Of a DNA stretch of 64,000 nucleotides, positions 35,811-44,647 are shown one piece after another (position 1 is the stretch's first letter; every line of letters begins with the position of its first letter). A program made the position numbers and the translations under genes. Origin of the DNA: Caulobacter vibrioides (GTDB taxonomy: Bacteria; Pseudomonadota; Alphaproteobacteria; Caulobacterales; Caulobacteraceae); assembly GCF_002858865.1 (NCBI RefSeq), contig NZ_PJRR01000014.1, positions 275,647 through 339,646 of the forward strand, given 5' to 3'. Below the pieces are notes generated by a model that made no database searches, was not told where the DNA came from, and saw only the letters and a list, made by a program, of their open reading frames with translations.

Positions 35811-38300
35811 TTAGTGGCGGAAGGTGATCCCAATACCCATAAAGCGCGGCTTGCCGGCGATGAAGGTCGGGATGCCGAAGCTGTCGCCGGTATTGCCCGC
35901 GTCCTTCAGATAGCGCTTGTCGTTCAGGTTCTCGACGAACGCCTCGATCTTCCAGCGATCATCCACGGCGCCAAAGCCCAGGCGGACATTCAGCAGGCCG
36001 TAGGCGTCCTGGAACTCGTCCAGCCGGGTGTCGGGGAAGAGACCGGCCGATTGCAGGTCCGCGCGGTCATTGTTGTCGTCGAAGAACATCTTCGAACGCC
36101 AGGTGTAGGTCGGCGTGAACGTGACCTTGCCGCCCAGGCCCTCGCGGCTGAACAGCGCGCCCACTGACACGGCGTGGTCGGGCGACAGGCGGAACTGGTT
36201 GCCCTTGCGCAGGCCGCTTTCGAGGCGGGCGTGGTTGTAGCCGTAGGTCCCGAACAGGGTCCAGAAGTCACCGGCCTGCAGACGCGCCTCGCCCTCGAAG
36301 CCATAGGCTTTGGCCTTGCCGGCGTTCAGCGTCACGATCTGCGCGCCCTGACGGAAGGTGGTGGCGAAGTTGTCGTAGTCATAGCGGAACACCGCGCCCG
36401 ACAGGTACAGGCGGCCGTCCATAAGCTTGCCCTTGGCGCCGGCTTCGTAGCTGTCGACGACCTCGGCCTTCACGATGCCGAAGCGCGGCTGGCCCAGCGG
36501 CGCGGCCGGAGCGCTGGTCGAAATCACGTCCGGGCGACGCCCGCGCGCGAACGAGGCGTAGAGGCTCAGATCCTCGGACGCGGCGTAACGGCCCACCAGA
36601 CGCCAGGTGACGCCGCTGTCGGAGATCGACTTGCTGAAGGTGTCGCCGTTGTTGGCGGTCGGCTGGTTGAGCAGGCCCAGCATCGGCAGGGCCGCATTGT
36701 TCACCGCGTTCGGCTGCGCGGCCAGGAACAGGTTGGTCGGCGTCGGCGCGGCCAGCAGGACGCCCAGGATCGAGCGGCCGTTCTGGACGGTCGAGCGATA
36801 GGACGCTTCGCGGTCTTCGCTGGTGTAGCGAACGCCCGCCGTCAGTTCGAGCTTGTCGGTCAGGCGCAGCGTACCGTCGGCATAGACGTCATAGGTGGTG
36901 TTTTCGCTGTAGTTGGCGAACTCTTCGCGATGGATCGGCTTCAGGTTGGACGCGAAGCCCGTCGCCAGCGAGGACGGGATGCCAAAGCCCAGCTGCAGCA
37001 CCTGCGCCAGATAGGCCGGGTTGGTCAGGACAGCCTGCGGCTGCGGCGTCGGACGGCTGATGCCCAGCGGCGAGGCGCCCGCCAGCAGGGCCAGCACCAG
37101 GCGCTCGTCCATCTGGCCCGGGATGCGCCAGGAGCCGGTCTCGTGGAAATAGTTGGCGCCGACAAAGCCCGAGAAACGGCCGCCGGCGTCGTAGCGCAGG
37201 CGCAGTTCCTGGCTCTGTTGGCGGCCCTGCGCATCCTCAGCGAAGGTCAGGATCGGCAGGGACGAACCGTCCGGATCGAAAACCTCCGTCGAGTGGAAGG
37301 CCCGCGTGGCCGTGATCGACGACAGGGTCAGGCTGTCATTGATCCGGTAGTCCGCCAGCGCCGTCAGGCCATAGACCTTGCGGTCCAGCCCAAGCGGCGC
37401 GCCGCCCTCGAAGCCCGCCCCAGGGGCCAGCGTCGCGAAGCCACCCACCGAGGTGTCGCTCAGCGCCTGGCCGGTGATCGGATTGCTGGGGTTGAACGTG
37501 TTGCTCTTGAACGAGGTGCCGGTGGTGTCGTCGACCTGGTAGTTGCCGATCAGGTCAAACTTCAGCCCGCCCGCCTCGGTGTGGAAGCCCACCCGCACCG
37601 CCTGGCTGTCGGTGGAGTCGTAGGGGTCGCCGCCCGCAGCGTCCTTCACATAGCCGTCGGTCTGGCGGAGGCGCGCGGCGATGCGCAGGGCGGAGCTTTC
37701 GCCGACCGCGAAGTTCACCATGCCCTCGCCGACGCGGTAGCCGCGCGTGCCGGCCTCAGCCCGCAAGGCCCAGTCAAACCCGCCCGGATTGGCCTTGTTC
37801 TGAACGAGGTTCACCGCGCCGATCAGGGCGCCGCGACCAAACAGCGTCGACTGCGGGCCCTTGGCGACTTCGACACGCTCCATGTCGAAGAGCTCGACAT
37901 ACGACCCGCGCGAGCGCGAGATCGGCACGCCGTCCTGATAGATCGAGACGCGGGTTTCATCGGTGGCCGAACCGGAGTCGGAGGTGATGCCGCGCATCAC
38001 AAAGCCCGAGTTGTTGTTCGACTGGTTCTGCACCAGGAAGCCCGGCGTGAAGGCCGACAGCTCGTCAAACGCTTTCACGCCGATCGCTTCCAGGAACTTG
38101 CCCGAATAGGCGGTCACGGCGATCGGCACGTCCACCGGATCCTGGGCGCGCTTCTGGGCGGTCACCACGAGCTCTCCGAGCAGCGCGGGTTCGTTGTTGC
38201 TGGCCGGAGCGCTCTCCTGACCGGCGGCCAGGGCCGGAGCGGCGACGAGCAGGCTCAGAGCGCTGGCGGACAACAGCGTGGTGGTGCGGAAGGCGCGCAT
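35811..38300 (-). CDS. TonB-dependent outer-membrane receptor
   Basis: An 829-residue outer-membrane beta barrel with a plug. The signal peptide ends near LVAAPALAAG. The mature start contains a TonB-box-like LGELVVTAQKR; the plug domain has VPIAVTAYSGKFLEAIG, the GFVMRGITSD and RVEVAKGPQSTLFGRGALIGAVN motifs. The barrel has the alternating-strand pattern through to GIGITFRH. The type is common in Caulobacter for uptake of sugars, siderophores or other nutrients; the ligand is not evident. phoD lies immediately downstream, so a link to organophosphate use is possible. Confidence 0.93.
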   Translation of the reverse strand: MRAFRTTTLLSASALSLLVAAPALAAGQESAPASNNEPALLGELVVTAQKRAQDPVDVPIAVTAYSGKFLEAIGVKAFDELSAFTPGFLVQNQSNNNSGFVMRGITSDSGSATDETRVSIYQDGVPISRSRGSYVELFDMERVEVAKGPQSTLFGRGALIGAVNLVQNKANPGGFDWALRAEAGTRGYRVGEGMVNFAVGESSALRIAARLRQTDGYVKDAAGGDPYDSTDSQAVRVGFHTEAGGLKFDLIGNYQVDDTTGTSFKSNTFNPSNPITGQALSDTSVGGFATLAPGAGFEGGAPLGLDRKVYGLTALADYRINDSLTLSSITATRAFHSTEVFDPDGSSLPILTFAEDAQGRQQSQELRLRYDAGGRFSGFVGANYFHETGSWRIPGQMDERLVLALLAGASPLGISRPTPQPQAVLTNPAYLAQVLQLGFGIPSSLATGFASNLKPIHREEFANYSENTTYDVYADGTLRLTDKLELTAGVRYTSEDREASYRSTVQNGRSILGVLLAAPTPTNLFLAAQPNAVNNAALPMLGLLNQPTANNGDTFSKSISDSGVTWRLVGRYAASEDLSLYASFARGRRPDVISTSAPAAPLGQPRFGIVKAEVVDSYEAGAKGKLMDGRLYLSGAVFRYDYDNFATTFRQGAQIVTLNAGKAKAYGFEGEARLQAGDFWTLFGTYGYNHARLESGLRKGNQFRLSPDHAVSVGALFSREGLGGKVTFTPTYTWRSKMFFDDNNDRADLQSAGLFPDTRLDEFQDAYGLLNVRLGFGAVDDRWKIEAFVENLNDKRYLKDAGNTGDSFGIPTFIAGKPRFMGIGITFRH

Positions 38301-38392
38301 GGACTATCCCCAAAATACGAAACTTGAGCACGCACCTAGGCGCCCAGCGTGTCGGCGGCGCGACGAGCTGATGACGGAGCCATGAAACCCCA

Positions 38393-39421
38393 GTGAACGA
38401 CGTGGACGACATCGCGGACGACGACCTGCTCGACGATGTCGCCCCGCCCGACGACAGCCAGGGCGAGCGCCTCACCGCAGACCTTCCGGAAAATCTGGCC
38501 GGCCAGCGCCTGGACAAGGTGCTGGCGCCCCTGTTCGCCGACCTGTCGCGCGCCAGGCTCCAGGCCCTGATCGCTGAGGGTCGGCTGACGTTTGACGGCG
38601 AGACGGTCGCCGACGCCTCGCGCAAGGCTCGGGCGGGAGTCTACAGCCTGGTCGTCCCGCCGCCCGCCCCCGCCGATCCTGAGCCCGAGGCCCTGCCGCT
38701 GTCGATCCTCTACGAGGACGCCCACCTGATCGTCGTGGACAAGGCCGCCGGCATGGCCGTGCATCCGGCGCCGGGAACCTATAACGGCACCCTGGTCAAC
38801 GCGCTGCTGCACCACTGCGGCGCCAGCCTGTCAGGCGTCGGGGGCGTCGCGCGGCCCGGCATCGTCCATCGCCTCGACAAGGACACCTCGGGCGTGATGG
38901 TGGCGGCCAAGAGCGACGCGGCCCATCGGGGTCTGTCGGCCCTGTTCGCCACCCACGACATCGATCGGCTCTACGTGGCCCTGACGCGCGGCGCGCCCAA
39001 CCCGCCGACCGGCACGATCCAGACCCAGATCGGCCGCTCGCCCGGAGATCGCAAGAAGATGGCCGTGCTGCGCGCGGGCGGCCGCGAGGCCATCACCCAC
39101 TACAGGGTCGAGACCGCCTTCGGCCCAGCGGATCGGCCGCTCGCCGCGCGCGTGGCGTGCCGGCTCGAAACCGGCCGTACGCACCAGATCCGCGTTCACA
39201 TGGCCAGCAAGGGCTCACCCTGTCTTGGCGATCCCGTCTATGGCGCCGCGCAGCCGGCGGCGGCCGTCCGGGAGCGGATCGAGGCGGCGGGTCTCCGGCG
39301 GCAGGCGCTGCATGCGGCGGTGCTGGGCTTTGTCCACCCGATCACCGGCGAGACACTGCGGTTCGAGACCCCGCTTCCCGCCGATATGGACGCCCTTGAG
39401 GTCGCCCTCGCCACGCTCTGA
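38393..39421 (+). CDS. Large-subunit pseudouridine synthase, RluA/RluD family
   Basis: A 342-residue RNA pseudouridine synthase. An acidic N-terminal extension (1-24) precedes the S4 RNA-binding domain (GQRLDKVLAPLFADLSRARLQALIAEG, about 37-100). The catalytic domain has ILYEDAHLIVVDKAAGMAVHP and the HRLDKDTSG loop with catalytic Asp162; the RTHQIRVHMASKGSPCLGDPVYG motif is also intact. The closest assignment is RluD, modifying helix 69 of 23S rRNA. The GTG at 38393 is the start. It is divergent from the TonB-dependent receptor gene. Confidence 0.93.
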   Translation: MNDVDDIADDDLLDDVAPPDDSQGERLTADLPENLAGQRLDKVLAPLFADLSRARLQALIAEGRLTFDGETVADASRKARAGVYSLVVPPPAPADPEPEALPLSILYEDAHLIVVDKAAGMAVHPAPGTYNGTLVNALLHHCGASLSGVGGVARPGIVHRLDKDTSGVMVAAKSDAAHRGLSALFATHDIDRLYVALTRGAPNPPTGTIQTQIGRSPGDRKKMAVLRAGGREAITHYRVETAFGPADRPLAARVACRLETGRTHQIRVHMASKGSPCLGDPVYGAAQPAAAVRERIEAAGLRRQALHAAVLGFVHPITGETLRFETPLPADMDALEVALATL

Positions 39422-39519
39422 AGCCAGGCAAGCCCAAGCTTGCGCCCGCGCAACAAAAGCGCCCTAATTGTGCTGGCTTGGCGCCGCAGGGTTCAGCCTC
39501 GCCAAAGTGGAGCGTCCCG

Positions 39520-40227
39520 ATGCGGCCTTATCTTGCGACCTTCGCCCTCGCCGCAGCCCTTGCGGGCTCGGCCCAGGCCGCGACCACCTTGCCCGGCGAC
39601 GACGAGGTCATCGCCACCGCCCATGCCAAGATGTCCGCCAAGGCCCTCACCGCCGTCGCGCCCGACACGCCGCCTTCGGTCTCGACCACCCCGTCGCGGC
39701 CGCTGACGACCCAGGAGCAGATCGCCGCGTTCATCGCCGCCAACGCCCCGGCGGAAGATGCGCCGCGCGGCGTCCTGCCGGCCGAACGCGACGAGGACGG
39801 CAAGCGCAAGGTGCATGGTTCCATGGGCGTCTCAGTCGGCACGGGCGGCTATCGCAGCGCCTATGCGTCGGCGCTGTTTCCTGTCGGCGAAAGCGCCACG
39901 ATCGGCGTCGCGGTCTCCAAGACCGACTTTGGCAAGCACGGCGGCTGGTATGGCGGTCCGGGCTACGACGCCTATGGCCCCGGATACGGGTACGGGTACG
40001 ACTATGGCTATGGCTATGGCTATGCCCCTGGCTTCGGCCGCGTGCGGGGCGGCGAGCGCCAATCCATCGCCCTTTCTGTCATGACCGGCGGGTCCAACGC
40101 TTCGGGGGGCGTGCCGGACGGGTGCGCGCCAGGCTTCCGAAGCGGCGGACGCTATATCGAACCCCTGTGGGTCGAAGGCATGCGTGACGGCGCCCATCCT
40201 TGCGCCGGCGCGACCCCGTCTCGCTAG
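39520..40227 (+). CDS. Exported Gly/Tyr-rich protein of unknown function
   Basis: A 235-residue protein with a signal peptide (LATFALAAALAGSAQAA). The ATG at 39520 is chosen because the signal starts there. The middle has STTPSRPLTTQEQIAAFIAANAP and a conserved-looking KVHGSMGVSVGTGGYRSAY strand pair. A low-complexity tract of alternating Gly and Tyr follows at about residues 155-178. The C-terminus has two Cys (DGCAPGF, HPCAGA) that may pair. I do not recognise a family; a surface or envelope role is a guess. Confidence 0.65.
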   Translation: MRPYLATFALAAALAGSAQAATTLPGDDEVIATAHAKMSAKALTAVAPDTPPSVSTTPSRPLTTQEQIAAFIAANAPAEDAPRGVLPAERDEDGKRKVHGSMGVSVGTGGYRSAYASALFPVGESATIGVAVSKTDFGKHGGWYGGPGYDAYGPGYGYGYDYGYGYGYAPGFGRVRGGERQSIALSVMTGGSNASGGVPDGCAPGFRSGGRYIEPLWVEGMRDGAHPCAGATPSR

Positions 40228-40319
40228 CTGAAAGAAAACTGTTTTTAGAGCGCGGCTGTTCGCTCATGTTTAACGGCTTGCGCGCCATGGTGCGCGCCTC
40301 GGGCGTCTGAGGCTTATTG

Positions 40320-41162
40320 ATGCAGCCGGAAATCACTTCTTATCGCCATCCCGCCACTGGGACGGTGAGCTACCTGGTCGTCGACCCGGCCACCTTTCTC
40401 TGCGCCATCGTCGATCCCGTACTGGATTTCGATCCGGTCACGGAAGAGATCGACACCCGCTTTGTCGATGCGATCATCGCCGACATCCGCGCCAAGGACC
40501 TTGGCCCGACCTGGATCCTGGAAACCGGCCTCCACACCGGTCACCTCTCGGCCGCCGGCCACCTGAAGTACGAGACCGGCGCGTCGGTGTGCATCGGGGC
40601 CGGCGTCGTCGAGAGCCTGAAGCGTCTGGCGCCCCAGTTCGGCGAGACCATGGTCGACCTGGACGGCTGGGACTTCGACAAGCTGGCCCAGGACGGCGAC
40701 ACCTTCCCCATGGGCGGCCTTGAGATTACGCCGATCGCCCTGACGGGTCGCCTGCCCGGCGCGGTCGCCTACCGGATGGCCGACATGGTCTTCACGGGCG
40801 ATCTGGTGCTCGCGCCCGCCGAAGGTTCCGGCCGCTGCGACATCCCCGGCGCCGACGCCGGCAAGGCGTGGGACGACGCCCGCAAGATACTCGCCTTGCC
40901 GCCCGAGACCCGCATCCTGCCCGGCGTCTCTGCGACGGCGGCCTGTGAGTCGACCGTTGCGGACGCCAAGGCGTCCAACATCCAGCTGAACGACACGATC
41001 GATCAGCTGGACTTCATCGCCCTGCGCACCGCAGCCGACGCCTTCCTGCCCGATCCGGACCTTGCCGCAGCAGCGCTGCGCGTCGCCATCCGAGCCGGCC
41101 GCCCCCCCTCACCGCCGGAGTCCGGCCCCCGCTTTCCTTCCGTGGATCTCAGCAAGCTCTGA
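40320..41162 (+). CDS. MBL-fold protein with degraded metal site
   Basis: A 280-residue relative of the persulfide dioxygenase (Blh/ETHE1-like) branch of metallo-beta-lactamase proteins: CAIVDPVLDFDPV, ILETGLHTGHLSAAGHLKYETGA and FTGDLVLAPAEGSGRCDIPGADAG follow that pattern. The metal-binding motif T-H-x-H-x-D-H is broken: positions 70 and 74 are Gly instead of His and Asp (TGLHTGHL). The later ligand His (usually CHDY-type) reads PGVSA. It probably binds no metal pair. The start ATG at 40320 follows an in-frame TTG by one codon. No similar gene is adjacent. Confidence 0.82.
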   Translation: MQPEITSYRHPATGTVSYLVVDPATFLCAIVDPVLDFDPVTEEIDTRFVDAIIADIRAKDLGPTWILETGLHTGHLSAAGHLKYETGASVCIGAGVVESLKRLAPQFGETMVDLDGWDFDKLAQDGDTFPMGGLEITPIALTGRLPGAVAYRMADMVFTGDLVLAPAEGSGRCDIPGADAGKAWDDARKILALPPETRILPGVSATAACESTVADAKASNIQLNDTIDQLDFIALRTAADAFLPDPDLAAAALRVAIRAGRPPSPPESGPRFPSVDLSKL

Positions 41163-41288
41163 CGGTCCGGCCGCAGACCGGCGGCGAAGTCCGCCCGCCA
41201 GGCGGCCGCCAAATTCGGTTGCAGGCGGATGATTTCCCGCCTGCGGCGCTGACCGCAAAAAAGCTTCGAAAGAAAGCGCACCGGGGGC

Positions 41289-41319
41289 TTGCGTCTTCTG
41301 GGCGACGCCGCTAGGTATC
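41289..41319 (+). promoter_or_regulatory. Putative promoter of tRNA-Ser
   Basis: TTGCGTC at 41289-41295 and GCTAGGTATC at 41310-41319, separated by 14 bases, fit the Caulobacter housekeeping consensus (TTGACGS, 10-14 bases, GCTANAWC). The element lies 47 bases upstream of the mature tRNA. Confidence 0.55.
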
Positions 41320-41366
41320 GCGCCCTCGACCTCGGGCGGCAATTATCGGCCTCCTGAACGGCGCCT

Positions 41367-41456
41367 GGAGAGGTGGCAGAGTGGTCGAATGCGCCGCACT
41401 CGAAATGCGGTTTACGTGAAAGCGTAACGTGGGTTCGAATCCCACCCTCTCCGCCA
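41367..41456 (+). tRNA. tRNA-Ser (CGA)
   Basis: The 90-base gene including the encoded CCA folds with acceptor stem GGAGAGG / CCTCTCC, the anticodon loop CTCGAAA with anticodon CGA (UCG codons), a long class II variable arm (TTTACGTGAAAGCGTAACG) and the T-loop GGTTCGAATCC. The last 14 bases (CACCCTCTCCGCCA) recur exactly at 58073-58086, which marks it as the attachment site of the island to its right. Confidence 0.97.
41443..41456 (+). repeat. attL-like copy at the tRNA-Ser 3' end
   Basis: CACCCTCTCCGCCA, the terminal 14 bases of tRNA-Ser, is repeated in direct orientation at 58073-58086. Direct repeats of a tRNA 3' end flanking a segment with a recombinase fragment are the usual marks of tRNA-targeted integration. 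Confidence 0.75.
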
Positions 41457-41558
41457 GCCCCCTCAAAAAAACATAACCTTTACAATGACCTTTTAGGCAA
41501 ATTGGCTAACCACCGCCTAGGGTTTGCCAATCGAATGTTCCCGAGAAGTACTCTCGGG

Positions 41559-41792
41559 CTAGCTGATCGCGTTAATTGCCTCTTCCGCTAGAGCCACCTG
41601 GTTCACTGCTAGGGTGTAGTGGGTCACTTCCTTCAGGCTACGGTGTCCGGTGATCGCCATGATTTGGAGAGGGGTGCATCCGGCTTCAGCGAGACGGCGT
41701 GCAGCAGCCTTGCGAAGACCGTGAGGGGTTGAGCCATCGGGTATCCGCCTGCGCAGCCGACCGGCCGCAAGGCCGTTGGTCCGGTCCAGCAT
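41559..41792 (-). pseudogene. Tyrosine recombinase (integrase), C-terminal remnant
   Basis: A 77-residue fragment containing the C-terminal catalytic part of a phage-type integrase: THGLRKAAARRLAEAG (second catalytic Arg within HxLR), ITGHRSLKEVTHYT (His and the Tyr nucleophile), and a terminal helix AEEAINAIS. The N-terminal DNA-binding domain and the first catalytic arginine are absent, so it cannot work alone. It ends 102 bases from tRNA-Ser, and the next gene begins 33 bases to the right, so the missing part was deleted when that sequence arrived. Confidence 0.88.
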
Positions 41793-41824
41793 GGCGCGGC
41801 CGGTTATCTCGATTCTGTTGTCGC

Positions 41825-43072
41825 TTACGCTGGTCGCGAGCCTGCCTCGCTGGGCGAGTGACGTGACACAGCGGAGGCAGCTTCTAAAGCGCCATGTACG
41901 CCATGGCCGGAGAGAAGATCTAGGAAGCGTTTCGCGACGTACTGCGCCGAGAATTGTCGCTCGAAACCACGGCGTGCCGATTCAGCCATCTTCCGCTTCT
42001 GCACGTCGGATAAGGCCAACCAGCTCCGCAAGAGCTCAACGACGCCTTCCTCGTCATCATTGCGGATGATCCCGCCCCCGCTAGCCTCTACTTCGCGCCA
42101 GATGTTGACCTTATTGGTGGTCAGAACGGGCAAAGCACATGCCATTGCCTCAGCGATGACGACGCCGAAGTTCTCCTGATGCGAAGGTAGAATGAAGGCC
42201 TCCGCCTCGTGATAGGCGCCCCATTTGGCGCTTCCCTGAAGCATCCCCGGCCAATGAATTCGTTCACTGACCCCCAACTCTGACGCCAATGCCTTTAACC
42301 CCGGCATGAGTCCCATTTCATCGGGCCCGGCGATGACCAGGTCGACATCGTGGTTTTCGGCAACGTGCGCGAAGGCGCTGACAAGAAGATCGCAGCCCTT
42401 CTTGGGGTGGATACGGCTCATAAAAAGTAGGAACCGCCGTCCACTCAGGGCAGGCAGAATCTCGTGAAAAGCAAGACCGTCCTCGGGTCGGCTTTGAGGC
42501 GGCTCAGCCACGCCGTAGCCGACGACAGCGCCGTTGTAGGACCAGCCCCAGAACTGCCCTTTCGCGAGATCTTCCTCCTCTGGGGCGGTAAACAGCACGG
42601 CACGCGCCCGAGAAAGTAACCGCCCCTCGAACGCGAGCCAGGATAAGCGTTTGAAGAAGTGTTTCTTGGGGTCGTGTCTAGCAAACCACGGGTCCATCAT
42701 CCCGTGAGCGTAGACATAATAGCGATCTTTCATGACGACGGGCAGCACAAGAGCCGCCGCCATGGTCGCAAAGTTCCACAGCCCATGAACGATGACGCAA
42801 TCGTACTGAGTAGCATTTCGTCTCAGCCATTCGACATAGGCGAACGAAAAACCATAACGCGAGAGCAAGGTCCGATCGCGCCGACCAATATTACCGCTCC
42901 CTAGCGCGAAAACGGTTAGAGGAAAAGATTCGAGAAAGTCAGATTGCGGCGCATCCAGCGTCACAAGCTCACTGACCACATAGCCCGAAAAAGCTCGATC
43001 CTGCTGCAATATGCCTTCTAAAGGTCCACCGGATCTCGGATCCGCGGACGCGATAACATGTAGAACTCTCAT
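41825..43072 (-). CDS. Family 4 glycosyltransferase (a), paralogue of the 49349 gene
   Basis: A 415-residue GT-B glycosyltransferase. The N-terminus is MRVLHVIASADPRSGGPLEG, and the sugar-nucleotide domain has FLLFMSRIHPKKGCDLLVSAF, WPGMLQGSAKWGAYHEAEAF and LPSHQENFGVVIAEAMACALP with the E-x7-E motif. It resembles the enzyme at 49349 along its length, including a shared THGMMDPWF-type segment. An upstream in-frame start is ignored because family similarity begins at MRVLHV. It is the only leftward gene at this end of the island and is separated from gmd by about 500 gene-poor bases. Confidence 0.87.
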   Translation of the reverse strand: MRVLHVIASADPRSGGPLEGILQQDRAFSGYVVSELVTLDAPQSDFLESFPLTVFALGSGNIGRRDRTLLSRYGFSFAYVEWLRRNATQYDCVIVHGLWNFATMAAALVLPVVMKDRYYVYAHGMMDPWFARHDPKKHFFKRLSWLAFEGRLLSRARAVLFTAPEEEDLAKGQFWGWSYNGAVVGYGVAEPPQSRPEDGLAFHEILPALSGRRFLLFMSRIHPKKGCDLLVSAFAHVAENHDVDLVIAGPDEMGLMPGLKALASELGVSERIHWPGMLQGSAKWGAYHEAEAFILPSHQENFGVVIAEAMACALPVLTTNKVNIWREVEASGGGIIRNDDEEGVVELLRSWLALSDVQKRKMAESARRGFERQFSAQYVAKRFLDLLSGHGVHGALEAASAVSRHSPSEAGSRPA

Positions 43073-43570
43073 GCCCCCCCCAGGGCTCAAAACGGAAAGA
43101 GCCAAATCGACCCTCTAATGAAGTGGAAGTGACTCGTACACGAAATCTGTGGCGCAGCATCACTCAAACGGGTTCGACGCCGCCAAGTGCCCGGCAACTC
43201 AGGCCAGAGGTGCCGCTCATGAAGCTGGATGTCGAACTACTGCCCTTAGGTGAGACCCAAAGATCTAAGGCGGCAAGCGCTATATCAGCTGCAGCCATGG
43301 AATATCTAGCCGCCATGCAGATTACATCGCGACGCGCGAGCAAAAGATTGATCGAAACATCACCGCTGAGCAGTCTCAAAACTGAGAAAAAGATCGCATT
43401 GATGACTGATTAACCAATGTCTCGGCGCCCACATACCATCGCTGCTCGCTTGGTTGTCGCCGGAAGATTGCCTCCCAGCACCAAAACATATCGGTCGCAT
43501 CAATGGATCGCTTGCGCTATGAGCGCTGCACGCAAGGCTGAATAGCCGCGTTCTGAGTGGTGGGGACCTA
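43073..43570. other. Gene-poor stretch between divergent island genes
   Basis: About 500 bases with no convincing gene. Short open frames exist on both strands (for example 43123-43413 on the plus strand and 43164-43379 on the minus strand), but neither shows a recognisable motif or a good start. The stretch has lower GC than its neighbours. It must contain the promoters for the transferase gene on the left and the gmd operon on the right; GTGGGGA before 43571 is the gmd ribosome-binding site. Confidence 0.5.
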
Positions 43571-44647
43571 ATGACGGTTGAAAGCAATGGTAAGGTTGCG
43601 CTCATTACGGGCGTGACCGGGCAAGATGGCGCGTACCTGTCGGAGCTGCTGCTCTCGAAGGGCTATACGGTGCATGGCGTGAAGCGGCGTTCGTCGTCGT
43701 TCAACACCGGCCGTATCGAGCACATCTATCAAGATCCGCACGAGCCGAACCCGCGCTTCTTCCTGCACTACGGCGACATGACCGACAGCACGAACCTGAT
43801 CCGGATCGTGCAGCAGACCCAGCCGGACGAGATCTACAACCTGGCCGCCCAGAGCCACGTTCAGGTCAGCTTCGAAACTCCGGAATACACCAGCAACGCC
43901 GACGCCACGGGCACGCTGCGCCTGCTGGAAGCCATCCGCATCCTGGGCTTGGAAAAGAAGACCAAGTTCTACCAGGCCTCGACCTCGGAGCTCTATGGCC
44001 TCGTCCAAGAGGTGCCGCAGAGCGAGAAGACACCGTTCTATCCGCGCAGCCCCTACGCCGCCGCCAAGCTCTATGGCTACTGGATCGTGGTGAACTACCG
44101 CGAGGCCTATGGCATCCACGCCAGCAACGGCATCCTGTTCAACCACGAGAGCCCGCTGCGCGGCGAGACCTTCGTCACGCGCAAGATCACGCGGGCCGTC
44201 GCGGCCATCAAGCAGGGCTTCCAGGACAAGCTCTATCTCGGCAACCTCGACGCCAAGCGCGACTGGGGTCACGCCCGCGAGTACGTGCGGGGCATGTGGC
44301 TGATGCTGCAGCAGGAAACGGCCGACGACTACGTCCTGGCCACCGGTGAAACCACCCTGGTCCGCGACTTCGTGACCAAGGCCTTCTCGGAAGTCGGCGT
44401 CTCGATCAACTGGTCGGGAACCGGCGTCGACGAGAAGGGCACGTGCGCGGAGACCGGCAAGGTGCTGGTCGAGGTCGATCCCCGCTACTTCCGCCCGACC
44501 GAGGTCGAACTGCTGATCGGCGACCCGACCAAGGCCAAGGAAAAGCTCGGCTGGGTGCACGAAACCAAGTGGGAGCAGCTCTGCGCCGAGATGGTCGCCG
44601 CCGACATGATCAATGTCGCCCGGGAGCAGCGCCGCAATGCCGAATGA
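43571..44647 (+). CDS. gmd: GDP-mannose 4,6-dehydratase
   Basis: Gmd converts GDP-D-mannose to GDP-4-keto-6-deoxymannose, the first step to GDP-L-fucose. The 358-residue short-chain dehydrogenase has the NAD(P) loop [16 protein letters not shown] (12-27), [29 protein letters not shown] with the catalytic Ser/Thr-Glu, and [12 protein letters not shown] with the Tyr-Lys pair. Codon use is GC-rich and like core genes, in contrast to the flanking AT-richer island sequence. It overlaps fcl by 11 bases. Confidence 0.97.
   Translation: MTVESNGKVALITGVTGQDGAYLSELLLSKGYTVHGVKRRSSSFNTGRIEHIYQDPHEPNPRFFLHYGDMTDSTNLIRIVQQTQPDEIYNLAAQSHVQVSFETPEYTSNADATGTLRLLEAIRILGLEKKTKFYQASTSELYGLVQEVPQSEKTPFYPRSPYAAAKLYGYWIVVNYREAYGIHASNGILFNHESPLRGETFVTRKITRAVAAIKQGFQDKLYLGNLDAKRDWGHAREYVRGMWLMLQQETADDYVLATGETTLVRDFVTKAFSEVGVSINWSGTGVDEKGTCAETGKVLVEVDPRYFRPTEVELLIGDPTKAKEKLGWVHETKWEQLCAEMVAADMINVAREQRRNAE

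Noticed and set aside
40246..40270. TTAGAGCGCGGC near the MBL gene as a third family B copy
   Set aside because: Only one short arm matches; no paired second hairpin is present.
43123..43413. 96-residue frame in the gap before gmd
   Set aside because: No recognisable motif, no good ribosome-binding site, and an equally plausible frame lies on the other strand.
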